Made by a program: the position numbers and the translations under genes. Of a stretch of DNA of 64,000 nucleotides, positions 47,055 through 56,103 are shown in pieces (the first letter of the stretch is position 1; each line of letters opens with the position of its first letter). Below the pieces are notes generated by a model. That model was given only the letters and a program-made list of their open reading frames with translations, had not been told where the DNA came from and ran no database searches. The DNA is taken from the NCBI RefSeq assembly GCF_000420505.1, contig NZ_ATVB01000006.1:40443-104442 (forward strand), in the 5' to 3' direction. The stretch comes from Alloscardovia omnicolens DSM 21503 (GTDB taxonomy: Bacteria > Actinomycetota > Actinomycetes > Actinomycetales > Bifidobacteriaceae).

Positions 47055-50000
47055 GTGAATAGATTGCACCATAGTACTGAATTCATCGAAAAAGCCGATA
47101 AAAATGATGCGGTAAGCCTTGCAGACGTTCTTACACGTGTGGCACGTCAGGCAACCACAGTGCAGCATAAAACAGTGGATGCGAGCTTGGCTGCTGTTAT
47201 TACAGTAGAAGAAGACACACGTTATGTGGAGCAGACCTTGATCAGCATTGTCAATCAGACAGTTCTCCCAGGCAGTCTTCTTGTGGTCAATTGTGCTCCA
47301 TCATCGTACAAGGCAGCACAACACGACGGTGCTATTGCGCATAAAGCTTTGCAGATGTTTCCTATGAGCGCATCTCTTGTTACTGCGCAAGGTAAGTCCT
47401 ATGGTGAAGTGGTAACGCATGCAGTCAATCAGGCTTTAGATTCCGGGATGTTGACCAGCGCAGTTGAATATATGTGGCTGTTACATGATGATTCGCGCCC
47501 ACTCGATGATTCGTATGTAGATACAATGAATGAGGTACGTCGCAATAATGCTTTGGCTACGGTTATTGGTGCGAAGCAATTAAGCTGGGATGGCGAAGTG
47601 CTGTCTAATGTTGGATATTTTGCTGATTCACGACACGGTGTTACGTCTTTGGTTGTTGATGGAGAAATTGATCAAGATCAATACGATAATCGTCAAGATG
47701 TATATGCGGTGTCTTTGGCAGGCGCTTTTGTGCGTGTATCTGATTGGATGCGTGTAGGCGGATTTAATACGCAAGTAGGTACTTTTGGTCAGTCACGTGA
47801 TTTTTGCCGCCGCGTTGTGCGTTCAGGTGGTCGTGTGATTGTGGAACCTCGTGCACGTTTGGCGCATCGTCGTGCGCGACTAGAGGGCGTACGTTCTGCT
47901 CAAGGTACTGCACGCACGACAAATCCTGATGATTTGCGCAGTTATAAAAACACAGCGTTTACACAGATGATTGCACGCGATACATATCGATATTCTGATG
48001 TTGCCATGGTGCGTTGGCTCTATATGTGGCCAATAAGCTTAGTCTTAGCTGTGGTGCGCGGTATAGCGAATTTTATGAAGAAAAAACCGTATGAGGCTTT
48101 ATGTGAACTGGTTATGCCATGGTACAACCTTACTCATATGGGAGCTATTGCTTCTGTGCGTTCTGCACTGAGCGGTGTGCAAGAATTATCTTTAGCTAAA
48201 CTACAGGCTTTAGTGGCGAGCAGTGATAGTTTGCGCTCGTACAAAGATCATTTGCGTGATATCTTCTCTGAGCGCGGTCATAAGATTGTTAGTCCTTTAG
48301 TACGTGCGCATGTGCGTGCTTTAACGCGGGTACGCTACACTTGGTTAGCTGTTTTTACTGTTATCGTTTTCTTTGCTAATCTTGCTATCCATTTTGGAGC
48401 ACTCAGAGCAGTTCTTCAGGGCGTTCATCTTGTGTCACCTCTTCTTTTGTCTACCGCTTCGAGCACACAAGAATTATTCAATGTGGCAACAACGCCATAC
48501 ACCTTTGCAGGAATTACTGGAACAGAGCTGCCTCCTTCTCCTTTCCTCGTGATTTATGCTTTATTTTCTCTGTTAACTTTTGGTCATGCGAGCGCTACTA
48601 GTACGGTGATTGTGCTCTTCGCTGCTCCAGCTGCTTTGATGAGTATGTGGGCTTTGGTGGGTATTTTTACTCGATCGAATATTGCTCGCATAGCATTAGC
48701 AGTGACGTGGGTAGTATCAGGATATATGACCGGTATTTTCTTCACTGGTCATTTGCCTATGATGTTGGTGTATGTGTTCTTGCCAGCCGCTGTAGCTTTT
48801 GCCGCCAAAGCCTTGGGTGTGTATCAAACGGAATACCCGATTGAATCGGAGCCTTCGATTCAGGCGAGTGCATGGGCGGCTTTATGTTTCGCTGTTGTAT
48901 GTGCATGTGAGCCACAGTTATTCTTAGCGATGCTTGTTGTGGGCATTGCTGTGTCGATTATTTACCATCGCCATGTGATTATGCTTGTTTCGATGGGCGT
49001 TCCTTCGCTAGTTATTTTGGCTCCAACCTTGATTGCAGTTATCCGTCAACCACATAGTTTCGGACAGCTTTTTGCTGATGTGACCAGTGGTGTATCTGTT
49101 GGTTCGGGTGTTACTGGAGCGAATGGAGTATCGGGTGCTCTCTCTTCAGGTGTTTCTTCAGGAGCGCGCGCTGGGCAGTCCGCTTACCAAGCTTTGCTTC
49201 AACTCTTTATTCCTTCTGCCGATGCATCAACTCATACATCTCTCGTACAGTCTTTGGGCTCGTCGTGGGCTTCTACTGTATCTCTTATTGTTACTGTGTG
49301 CTTGGCTCTTGCACTGTTGTGCTCTGTTATTACCTTGTGCATTCCTCAATGTGTGAAGCCATCGCGCAGTATGTGGATTGGCATACTTACTGGCGTTGTT
49401 TTAGCTGTGGTATCTTCTGGTATTGCTGTGGGGTTGAATGCTCAGGGGCTTGTATATGCGTCTATGCTGCCGGCAGGATCTCTTGTTCTCATGTGTATCT
49501 TGTCTGGTTTAGCGATGATGAGCGGCCCTGCTGTTACGCAGTTTGTGCCAATTTTGCAGAAAGATAAGCGTTTGCTTGATGAGCAAGATGCAGCTGTAGT
49601 CGATCCTGGAAAGCGTGGCGAGAAAACAGCAGTTGCGCGCACTGCCTTCGGTATAACGCGTAGTTGTGTTATTGCCTTATGCGTTGTTCTTACGCTTGCA
49701 TGGTCGGTGTCCAGCAGTATATATGCCACGAGCTTATCTTCTCAATCTCTCACATCGAGCTCTGCATCCTTACCAATTGTGGCTCAAGAATATCTTAAGG
49801 GTAATTCTGCTCGCCGAGTTCTAGTTGTATCGCCGCAAAGCAATCGCACTGTTGATTATTCTGTGCTCACCAGTGCTCACGGTGATATTATTAGTTCGTC
49901 TGCAGCAGTTGATGCCTCCAGCGTATTCCCAGCATCATGGGATAAGCAGCAAGCTCATGTGGAAGAAGCGATTGCTCAACTGCAAGAAAATTCACATGAT

Positions 50001-50315
50001 GATGCTATTGCGGCTTTAAGTGATGCTGGTTTTGGCGGCATTTACGTTGTGTATAACGGCGCTGATAGTGCGTTCAGCTCTTTTGTATCTCATGCTTCTG
50101 CTTCGAATAATACGGAAACGGTGGTGAATACAGATCAGGGTGCTTATATTCGTATTTCCATTAGAGCTTCGCAAGAGCAAGGTGTGAATATGAAGGGCTT
50201 TGACGCTGCCTCTACTAGTGTGATGCGTTATGTATGGTTGGCTGCCATGGTTCTTGTGGGTCTTGTTTATCTTATTTTGGGTCTGCCACGCTTGGGTGCG
50301 CGAGAAGGAGAGTAA
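47055..50315 (+). CDS. Family 2 glycosyltransferase fused to a multi-pass membrane domain
   Basis: 1086 residues from a GTG start; no clear ribosome-binding site, and a GTGAAC/GTTCAC hairpin lies directly before it. The N-terminal GT2 domain (about 40-300) has VEQTLISIVNQTVLPGSLLVV, MWLLHDDSRPLD (the DxD-like metal site), GAFVRVSDWMRVGGFN and AHRRARLEG. From about 425 a long membrane region with ten or more helices follows, interrupted by a Ser/Gly-rich loop (near 680-720), and an outside domain (about 895-1060) before a last helix. It probably adds a sugar to an exported wall glycan. It overlaps or abuts the DUF5719 gene. Confidence 0.88.
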   Translation: MNRLHHSTEFIEKADKNDAVSLADVLTRVARQATTVQHKTVDASLAAVITVEEDTRYVEQTLISIVNQTVLPGSLLVVNCAPSSYKAAQHDGAIAHKALQMFPMSASLVTAQGKSYGEVVTHAVNQALDSGMLTSAVEYMWLLHDDSRPLDDSYVDTMNEVRRNNALATVIGAKQLSWDGEVLSNVGYFADSRHGVTSLVVDGEIDQDQYDNRQDVYAVSLAGAFVRVSDWMRVGGFNTQVGTFGQSRDFCRRVVRSGGRVIVEPRARLAHRRARLEGVRSAQGTARTTNPDDLRSYKNTAFTQMIARDTYRYSDVAMVRWLYMWPISLVLAVVRGIANFMKKKPYEALCELVMPWYNLTHMGAIASVRSALSGVQELSLAKLQALVASSDSLRSYKDHLRDIFSERGHKIVSPLVRAHVRALTRVRYTWLAVFTVIVFFANLAIHFGALRAVLQGVHLVSPLLLSTASSTQELFNVATTPYTFAGITGTELPPSPFLVIYALFSLLTFGHASATSTVIVLFAAPAALMSMWALVGIFTRSNIARIALAVTWVVSGYMTGIFFTGHLPMMLVYVFLPAAVAFAAKALGVYQTEYPIESEPSIQASAWAALCFAVVCACEPQLFLAMLVVGIAVSIIYHRHVIMLVSMGVPSLVILAPTLIAVIRQPHSFGQLFADVTSGVSVGSGVTGANGVSGALSSGVSSGARAGQSAYQALLQLFIPSADASTHTSLVQSLGSSWASTVSLIVTVCLALALLCSVITLCIPQCVKPSRSMWIGILTGVVLAVVSSGIAVGLNAQGLVYASMLPAGSLVLMCILSGLAMMSGPAVTQFVPILQKDKRLLDEQDAAVVDPGKRGEKTAVARTAFGITRSCVIALCVVLTLAWSVSSSIYATSLSSQSLTSSSASLPIVAQEYLKGNSARRVLVVSPQSNRTVDYSVLTSAHGDIISSSAAVDASSVFPASWDKQQAHVEEAIAQLQENSHDDAIAALSDAGFGGIYVVYNGADSAFSSFVSHASASNNTETVVNTDQGAYIRISIRASQEQGVNMKGFDAASTSVMRYVWLAAMVLVGLVYLILGLPRLGAREGE

Positions 50316-50317
50316 AA

Positions 50318-51841
50318 GTGTCTACTGCACGTAAAGTATTATCCATTGCAGGAGCAAGCGTGAGTGCTGTGGCATTAGTTGGAGCCTCCGCCTTCCTTGC
50401 CTCCGGTGTTATTCGACCATCTTTTGTGAGCTACAACGAGTCTCGCTCTGCAGCACAAACCCGCAATGTTGATCAGGTGAATTCTTCGATGTATTGCCCA
50501 GCTCGTATGCAGCTTGCAGATACAGGTAATTATGGTGACTCTGATTTTCAGGCAAGTGCTGGTGATTTAAGCTCCAGTATGCGTGTGGGCTTGATGGGTG
50601 CTTTGTATCAGGCGCAGAAAGAAAGTGTGAATCACACAGATACCAGCTCATTGCTTGATAATAAAACAATGAGCAACGGTGATGTGCATACAGTTGCGGG
50701 TGATGCTGGAACGTCGAGCGTTTTATCTACCCGCACTTTAGCAGCACAAAAATTTACGGGCGCTGCTGGAACGGTGCTATCGTGGGCTACACAGGCAGAT
50801 TTACGGGGTTTGTCCGCAGCCTCATGCGTGCCTTTTAGTTCTTCTCAATCCTTCCTTATTCCGCCAACAGATACGGGTTGGTCTCAACAGCTGATTGTGG
50901 CGAATGCTTCCGATAAATCCACATCAGTGCAGTTAAAGGCATATGGTTCTGGTTCTGCAGAAGAATTGAAGTTTGAAACCCATGCAACAGCAACCGTGGC
51001 AGCTCATGCAGAAACCACGATTGATTTATCGGCTGCTTTCGATGTGAAAGACGCTGCTTTTGTTACGGTTACATCGAATTCTGCTCCTGTGGCAGCGGTG
51101 ATTCAGGCTGTGCATATGAATGGTTTGGTGCCGCAGGGATCTGACTATATTGTTCCAGTTAGCTCTGCCGCTGTGCAGCAGGTTATTCCAGCTGTTGATG
51201 GAGTGCGGCAAGGGCGATTGGCTATTCATGCCGCCAACAGGAGCGGTTCGGCGCGATTGAGCTTTGTCGGTGCACAGGGCGAAATCGAGAAGCGCGATGT
51301 GGAGTATAACGCGGGGCAGTTAAGCGTGAGTGATTTTGATGCGATGCCGCAAGGTACGCAAGCAATTGTCGTGACTTCGACAACGCCTGTGGTGGCGGCA
51401 TTATATGGCACTGGTGCGGCTGCCTCGGATGGGCAGAACGATTTTTCTATGACTAATGGTCATGCTGCACAGTCTGCTTATGCTGCAGCTGTTCCTGATA
51501 GTGCTTCTGCCACCATTGACGTGACGAATATACTGTCCGACTCCCAAGATGTACATGTGGTTGCTTTTAATGCTGATGGTCAGCAAGTGGGTAATAAGGA
51601 TATTTCTCTTGCCTCACATAGCGTGGCACAGATTCAAGCCAGCGATTTGGGCAGCGGAGTAGCGCTGGTACAAATTTCTCAAAAGAGTAAAGGCGCATCC
51701 GCTTTGGTTGTGGGACAAAGCTTTAGTATGGAGGCTCTGAGTAAAGCGCAGGTAACTGCACGTGCTACCTCTGTTGCCACATCAATGGACTTATCTACAG
51801 CACAATACACAATTACGCATAAACATTCAGTTCTGAACTAA
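50318..51841 (+). CDS. DUF5719 family secreted/anchored protein
   Basis: 507 residues from GTG 50318 (AAGGAG at good distance), two bases after the GT2 stop; an upstream in-frame start would lie inside the GT2 gene. An N-terminal signal anchor (VLSIAGASVSAVALVGASAFLAS) precedes a Cys-containing segment (SSMYCPARMQ) and a series of beta-rich Ala/Ser/Val repeats such as LIVANASDKSTSVQLKAYGS. This matches the DUF5719 family that accompanies GT2-membrane proteins in actinobacteria. The role is unknown; context suggests a periplasmic partner in wall glycan assembly. Ends at a clear terminator. Confidence 0.85.
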   Translation: MSTARKVLSIAGASVSAVALVGASAFLASGVIRPSFVSYNESRSAAQTRNVDQVNSSMYCPARMQLADTGNYGDSDFQASAGDLSSSMRVGLMGALYQAQKESVNHTDTSSLLDNKTMSNGDVHTVAGDAGTSSVLSTRTLAAQKFTGAAGTVLSWATQADLRGLSAASCVPFSSSQSFLIPPTDTGWSQQLIVANASDKSTSVQLKAYGSGSAEELKFETHATATVAAHAETTIDLSAAFDVKDAAFVTVTSNSAPVAAVIQAVHMNGLVPQGSDYIVPVSSAAVQQVIPAVDGVRQGRLAIHAANRSGSARLSFVGAQGEIEKRDVEYNAGQLSVSDFDAMPQGTQAIVVTSTTPVVAALYGTGAAASDGQNDFSMTNGHAAQSAYAAAVPDSASATIDVTNILSDSQDVHVVAFNADGQQVGNKDISLASHSVAQIQASDLGSGVALVQISQKSKGASALVVGQSFSMEALSKAQVTARATSVATSMDLSTAQYTITHKHSVLN

Positions 51842-51850
51842 ACTACGCTA

Positions 51851-51880
51851 AACGCCTGCTTTTCTACAAGAGCAGGCGTT
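51851..51880. terminator. Terminator between DUF5719 and zincin-like gene
   Basis: AACGCCTGCT (51851-51860) pairs perfectly with AGCAGGCGTT (51871-51880) around a 10-nt loop. It lies between convergent genes and may serve both; the T tract is poor. Confidence 0.75.
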
Positions 51881-51891
51881 CGTCTATAGTT

Positions 51892-52323
51892 TTAGTTCTT
51901 ATCTGACCACGAGGGGTCAATACTTTCAGGGCTCATACCGTATAAATCTGCTAACTGCGCCACAATTTCGTAGCGAATAATTATCTGCATATCTGTGCGG
52001 GTAGAGGCACGAAACTCTATTGGTTTACGATACAAAGCAATGCGAGCAGGAATACCATGTCGTGCAGGAAAGTTCTGAGATAAAACAACTTTGTATTCTT
52101 CCCACGCCAAAGGGTCGGAAGGCGGAACATCTTCTACAGCAAATTCTATAGTATTCAATAAATGCGGCCAGGCACGTTTCAATCGGCTTACTTGAGCAGA
52201 AACCATAGCATCAAAAAGACCTGACGATGTGCGGTCGTGAGGAAGAGAAGTAAAAACTGGACGGCGTAATCCTCGACCATGACGGTTACGATAGATGGGT
52301 TGAGTCCAGGGTTGTTCATTCAT
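51892..52323 (-). CDS. Zincin-like metallopeptidase-family protein without HExxH
   Basis: 143 residues from ATG 52323, giving MNEQPWTQP; a longer frame reaches back over the divergent promoter region. The family is recognised from RNRHGRGLRRP, LNTIEFAVEDVPPSDP, ARIALYRKPIEFRA and the ending YGMSPESIDP. Zincin_1 proteins carry HExxHHFGMS at that place; here the equivalent residues read AQLADLYGMS, so zinc ligands appear lost, as in other actinobacterial members. Catalysis is therefore doubtful. It is divergent from the HAD gene with a 52-bp gap, leaving little or no leader. Confidence 0.78.
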   Translation of the reverse strand: MNEQPWTQPIYRNRHGRGLRRPVFTSLPHDRTSSGLFDAMVSAQVSRLKRAWPHLLNTIEFAVEDVPPSDPLAWEEYKVVLSQNFPARHGIPARIALYRKPIEFRASTRTDMQIIIRYEIVAQLADLYGMSPESIDPSWSDKN

Positions 52324-52375
52324 ACTATGTAGCTTAGCAGTGCCTGTACAATAGGGACAGTGGAAAGGTGACACG

Positions 52376-53467
52376 ATGACGTCTAAACTTGTAGTGCCGC
52401 ATGCTCGAGATATTGTGATGAGTGATTATGCTGCTGTAGCGCGCGTATTAGGTTTTGACTTGGATAATACCTTAGCACGTTCTAAAATGCCGATGAGCGA
52501 TGAGACGGCTCGCTTATTTATTTCGCTGACCCACATACTTCCCGTAGCAATTGTAACTGGTGGACGTTATGAATTGATTGAGTCGCAAGTCTTAGATTCG
52601 GTTGCACCTTATGCGTATGCCCCTCATCTTGTGTTGTTGCCTACAACAGGAACGTCATATTATCGTTTTAATGGTCGCTCGTATGTGCCGTGGTATGTTC
52701 TCGAACTGACTGCTGATCAGAAAAATAGGGCACAGGCTGCTTTAGAGAAATACGCTCGAGCTTTGGGATTATGGTATAAGCATACTGATGGTGTGCGTAT
52801 TGAAGATAGAGGCAGTCAGATTACGTTTTCAGCTTTAGGCTCTCAAGCTCATCTTGACTTAAAAGAAGCGTGGGATGCGGATGGCTCGAAGCGCACTGTT
52901 TTAGCTGCACATGTTCAGCGTGAACTGCCTGATTTAACGGTACGTGTAGCCGGTGCTACTAGTGTAGATATTTCTAGCCGGGGTATAGATAAAGCTTTTG
53001 CTGTGTCTAAGATAGCGCAACAATTTAATATTTCCACCTCCGATATTGTTTTCGTAGGAGATCGCATGAGTGAAGGTGGCAACGATTACCCTGCTGCTGT
53101 GGCTGGAACTCATGCTGTGCGTGTGGATGGGCCGGATGATACGAATGATTTTATGCGCAGTTTTATGCGCGCATATACTCATGGGATTATGATTGACGTT
53201 GTGTCTCGTCGTGTGTGGGTTCATGACAAAGAAGTCGCTATTGCTGATACTGAATTTAGTTTGCTTTTAGCTCTTCTTCATGCTCGTGGTGAAGTAGTAA
53301 GCCGTGAAGATTTACTCAAACAGGCGTGGGGATACGAAGATTCAGGAGATACACGATTATTGAGTGTATCTATTGCTCGATTACGTGCTGTTTTAGAAGA
53401 TAATCCTCAGATGCCACAACGTATTCAGACCGTGCGCGGTGGGGGATATCGCTTAGTTTTTGCTTAG
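52376..53467 (+). CDS. HAD-IIB phosphatase fused to OmpR-type winged-helix DNA-binding domain
   Basis: 363 residues in one uninterrupted frame. Residues about 20-260 form a HAD-IIB (Cof/phosphomannomutase-like) hydrolase: motif I GFDLDNTLARS with Asp28 and Asp30, motif II IVTGGR, a cap region, and motif IV GDRMSEGGNDYP near 228. Residues about 270-363 form a complete Trans_reg_C winged helix: ADTEFSLLLALLHARGEVVSREDLLKQ, then RLLSVSIARLRAVLEDN and IQTVRGGGYRLVF. There is no receiver domain. I infer a sugar-phosphate-responsive transcription regulator or a phosphatase tethered to DNA. The ATG has GGAAAGGTG upstream. Family assignments are confident, the function is not. Confidence 0.88.
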   Translation: MTSKLVVPHARDIVMSDYAAVARVLGFDLDNTLARSKMPMSDETARLFISLTHILPVAIVTGGRYELIESQVLDSVAPYAYAPHLVLLPTTGTSYYRFNGRSYVPWYVLELTADQKNRAQAALEKYARALGLWYKHTDGVRIEDRGSQITFSALGSQAHLDLKEAWDADGSKRTVLAAHVQRELPDLTVRVAGATSVDISSRGIDKAFAVSKIAQQFNISTSDIVFVGDRMSEGGNDYPAAVAGTHAVRVDGPDDTNDFMRSFMRAYTHGIMIDVVSRRVWVHDKEVAIADTEFSLLLALLHARGEVVSREDLLKQAWGYEDSGDTRLLSVSIARLRAVLEDNPQMPQRIQTVRGGGYRLVFA

Positions 53468-53547
53468 AAAACACGGCGTGTTATTCACATTGGTTCACAT
53501 GTAGTTCTGTATTTTCTTCTCCTAGGAGCGCGCCATAGAATACATTC

Positions 53548-54246
53548 ATGATTCCTTCGTTTCTTCGCATGCTTAGTTTGATTATATGTAGCCGTCGTTG
53601 CGCAGGCTGCGGGCGTAAAGACGCTGTTCTGTGTAACTCCTGCATGCAGTATTTTGATGATTCATATACGCGCGATATTGCGCCGACATTACGAGTTTTA
53701 TCGTGTGCGCGTTATCAAGGTCCGGTTCGTCAAGCTATATTGTCGTGGAAAGATCATGGAGATGAAGAATTAGACCTCCTTTTTGCATCACTATTGGCTG
53801 TACGCTGTGTAGATGCTATAGAACATTATGATGAGGAAGTGTCATGGTGTATTGTTCCAGCTCCATCATCGCAATCCTCGCTACGTCGTAGAGGTCGTGC
53901 ACATATGCATAACGTGGCTCAGCTCATATCGCGTATGATGAACGCGTATTCGCGAGCATACGGATTGGCATGGTCAGCGCATGTGTGTGACGCTGTGGGC
54001 ATGACGCCACAGGTGCATAAAGCGGTAACAGCGAACGATAGACATAATCGTTTGCATCGTTTAGACAAAGGATTGCGATTGTGTGCAACGCATAGTATGG
54101 CTCATGCTCAGGTGATTCTTATCGACGATATTGTAACTACGGGTTCAACTATGCGTGCTTGTATACGCTTCCTTCGCTCACATCATGCACAGATTGTAGC
54201 CGCCTGTTGCTTAGCGGATGTGCGTGAACAGAACGCAGATGCTTAA
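53548..54246 (+). CDS. comF: ComF family phosphoribosyltransferase-like protein
   Basis: 232 residues. An N-terminal four-Cys zinc ribbon (CAGCGRKDAVLCNSCM) is followed by a type I phosphoribosyltransferase fold whose PRPP loop reads VILIDDIVTTGSTM near 190. ComFC homologues take part in DNA uptake in competent species, but actinobacterial copies are widespread without known competence, so the role here is open. The last four bases overlap the convergent umuC stop. Confidence 0.88.
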   Translation: MIPSFLRMLSLIICSRRCAGCGRKDAVLCNSCMQYFDDSYTRDIAPTLRVLSCARYQGPVRQAILSWKDHGDEELDLLFASLLAVRCVDAIEHYDEEVSWCIVPAPSSQSSLRRRGRAHMHNVAQLISRMMNAYSRAYGLAWSAHVCDAVGMTPQVHKAVTANDRHNRLHRLDKGLRLCATHSMAHAQVILIDDIVTTGSTMRACIRFLRSHHAQIVAACCLADVREQNADA

Positions 54247-55577
54247 GCGCGTACGCTTACCATTTCTGGCCAGCAGGTGGTTGCTCGAGGAGATAAGAAT
54301 TCACGTTTCATGCTCCATTGTGCTCCCGTATCTTCGTTTAAGCGTTGCGCAGAGCGGATTCCGCCATAACCAATGCCTACACGCATGGGGCCAAAGCGCT
54401 GTCGTGCAATTTCGAGAATATCTCCTACACCGCGGTCGATATGTGGTTGAAAAACCTCTAGGGGAGAATAAGTGTCATCATCAATAAGCCCCTGTAGAAT
54501 AACTCCCGCACGCGCATAAGGTTTTCCTTCTTCAATCTGCTTTTCAATACAAGCACAGGCTTGCTGTGTAATAATCAAAGGATCGTTTGTGGGCTCGTCT
54601 AAAGCACGGATTCCATGTATATGTGAATGGTCTCCATCTTGAGCAAAACGACTAGTGGAACAGAATACGGAAATGCTCGAACATAAGCTAGATTGACGGC
54701 GCAATCGATACGTAGCCTTTTGCGCATAGACACTAATAGCTTGCTTCAAAGATGCAATATCACGTAGCGTATGAGAAAACATGCGCGAACACATAATCTG
54801 ATGAAGGCGTTTTCCATCGAGAGCATTAGATTCAGAATTAAAATCAATACACGCTATTCCACGTAGCTCCAAAATTATTTGCTGTACAGATACGTTAAAG
54901 TGCTTACGCATGGCTACGGGATCGCTGTCTCGTAACTGAGCGGCTGTAAGAATGCCCATACTCATTAATTTTGGAGCTAAATGTCTACCGATTCCCCATA
55001 CATCGTTTACAGGAATAAGCTGAAGAAAATGAGGATTAATAGATAGAGCCTCATCCCAGCTCATAATAGTACGTGTTCCCACATGTTTTTTTGACCAATG
55101 GCTCACCACCTTGGCTAAAGTGCACGTGGGAGCAATGCCAATAGAAATAGGTAGTCCTAAACCTTTCCACACTGCTTTTTGCATGGCTTCACATCTGCTG
55201 GTTAAATCTGAACTATGCCCTTGCACGTCGAAAAAACATTCATCAATTGAATACACATGCTGCTGAGCAAAAAATTGGTTCATCACATGCATCATTCTGG
55301 TTGATAAACTGGCATACAACTCATAATTTGAACTACAGGCTACTACGCCATGTTCTCTGGCAAAATCACGAATTTTAAACCATGCAATTCCCTCAGGAAT
55401 TTTCAGCTGTTTTGCTTCAAAACTGCGTGCTACCACACAACCATCATTATTAGATAGAACAACAACAGGAATATTGGCAAGACGTGGATTAAAAACTTTC
55501 TCGCATGAGGCAAAAAAGCTATCTGCATCAGCTAAAATAAATTGGCTTGGTGCCCTTAGTACTGCCATCATTCTCAC
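54243..55577 (-). CDS. umuC: Y-family DNA polymerase, UmuC type
   Basis: 444 residues. Translesion polymerase with the catalytic acids in LADADSFFASCEKVF and YSIDECFFD, the steric region VVLSNNDGCVVARS, the HhH segment around IPVNDVWGIGRHLAPKL and a C-terminal little-finger domain. The UmuC-type C-terminus (DUF4113-like, RFGPMRVGIGYGG) distinguishes it from DinB. The ATG overlaps the umuD stop by four bases, so both are translated from the SOS-box promoter. The final codons overlap comF. Confidence 0.93.
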   Translation of the reverse strand: MRMMAVLRAPSQFILADADSFFASCEKVFNPRLANIPVVVLSNNDGCVVARSFEAKQLKIPEGIAWFKIRDFAREHGVVACSSNYELYASLSTRMMHVMNQFFAQQHVYSIDECFFDVQGHSSDLTSRCEAMQKAVWKGLGLPISIGIAPTCTLAKVVSHWSKKHVGTRTIMSWDEALSINPHFLQLIPVNDVWGIGRHLAPKLMSMGILTAAQLRDSDPVAMRKHFNVSVQQIILELRGIACIDFNSESNALDGKRLHQIMCSRMFSHTLRDIASLKQAISVYAQKATYRLRRQSSLCSSISVFCSTSRFAQDGDHSHIHGIRALDEPTNDPLIITQQACACIEKQIEEGKPYARAGVILQGLIDDDTYSPLEVFQPHIDRGVGDILEIARQRFGPMRVGIGYGGIRSAQRLNEDTGAQWSMKREFLSPRATTCWPEMVSVRA

Positions 55578-55981
55578 CCCCGTATGTTTCGAACAGAGCT
55601 ATGTTGAGGATGATAGCTTCCTATAACCACGCCCCACAAGGTTATTGATTCATCAAAATACAGATGAATATCTTTATCGTGCATAGCATAGGTGCTCAGC
55701 ACGGGGTTGCCTTGATTATTTGTAGTTAATCGCCTCAGAAGAAGTTCTCCCTCATAGGTAATAACAACAATATCGTCATGCTCTGGAGTAAGAGAACGAT
55801 CAACGAGAATAATATCGCCATCAAAAATTCCTGCACCTTCCATAGAGGAACCATTAATACGCATAATAAAAGTGGTATCTGGATGCGTAATAATATTGGC
55901 ATCGAAAGAAAAATCGGAGGAGAAATAATCCTGTGCTACGGAAGGAAAACCCGTATGAGATTTCGCGCGCACTGCTGCCAT
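55574..55981 (-). CDS. umuD: UmuD-like LexA-family protein with Arg in place of catalytic Lys
   Basis: 135 residues from ATG 55981 (AAAGGTGG box); a longer frame from 56053 would run through the SOS box and is rejected. TGFPSVAQDY is the cleavage region (Cys-Gly in E. coli UmuD, Thr-Gly here). The nucleophile Ser lies in NGSSMEGAGI. The general-base position, Lys97 in E. coli UmuD within GEFTVKKL, aligns with Arg in GELLLRRL. All other S24 features are kept (IFDGDIILVDRSL, GVVIGSY). Self-cleavage may be impaired or need higher pH. It forms an operon with umuC. Confidence 0.9.
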   Translation of the reverse strand: MAAVRAKSHTGFPSVAQDYFSSDFSFDANIITHPDTTFIMRINGSSMEGAGIFDGDIILVDRSLTPEHDDIVVITYEGELLLRRLTTNNQGNPVLSTYAMHDKDIHLYFDESITLWGVVIGSYHPQHSSVRNIRG

Positions 55982-55993
55982 AACACACCACCT

Positions 55994-56011
55994 TTCGAAC
56001 ATTTGTTCGAA
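55994..56011. promoter_or_regulatory. SOS box (LexA operator) of umuDC
   Basis: TTCGAACATTTGTTCGAA is symmetric in 8-bp arms and contains CGAACNNNNGTTCG, the Gram-positive LexA consensus. It lies 13 bp before the umuD ATG, where bound LexA would block transcription. Confidence 0.92.
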
Positions 56012-56103
56012 TAGTTTTTCAGGTGGGCTGGACGAAAAAACGCTCTGCGACATGCCAATATATAGGCTGTGTGCAGAGCGTTGTATAAGGATAACGACTT
56101 AGA

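Noticed and set aside
53548..54246. A competence operon around comF
   Set aside because: No other competence genes are near; ComF homologues are common without known competence in this group.
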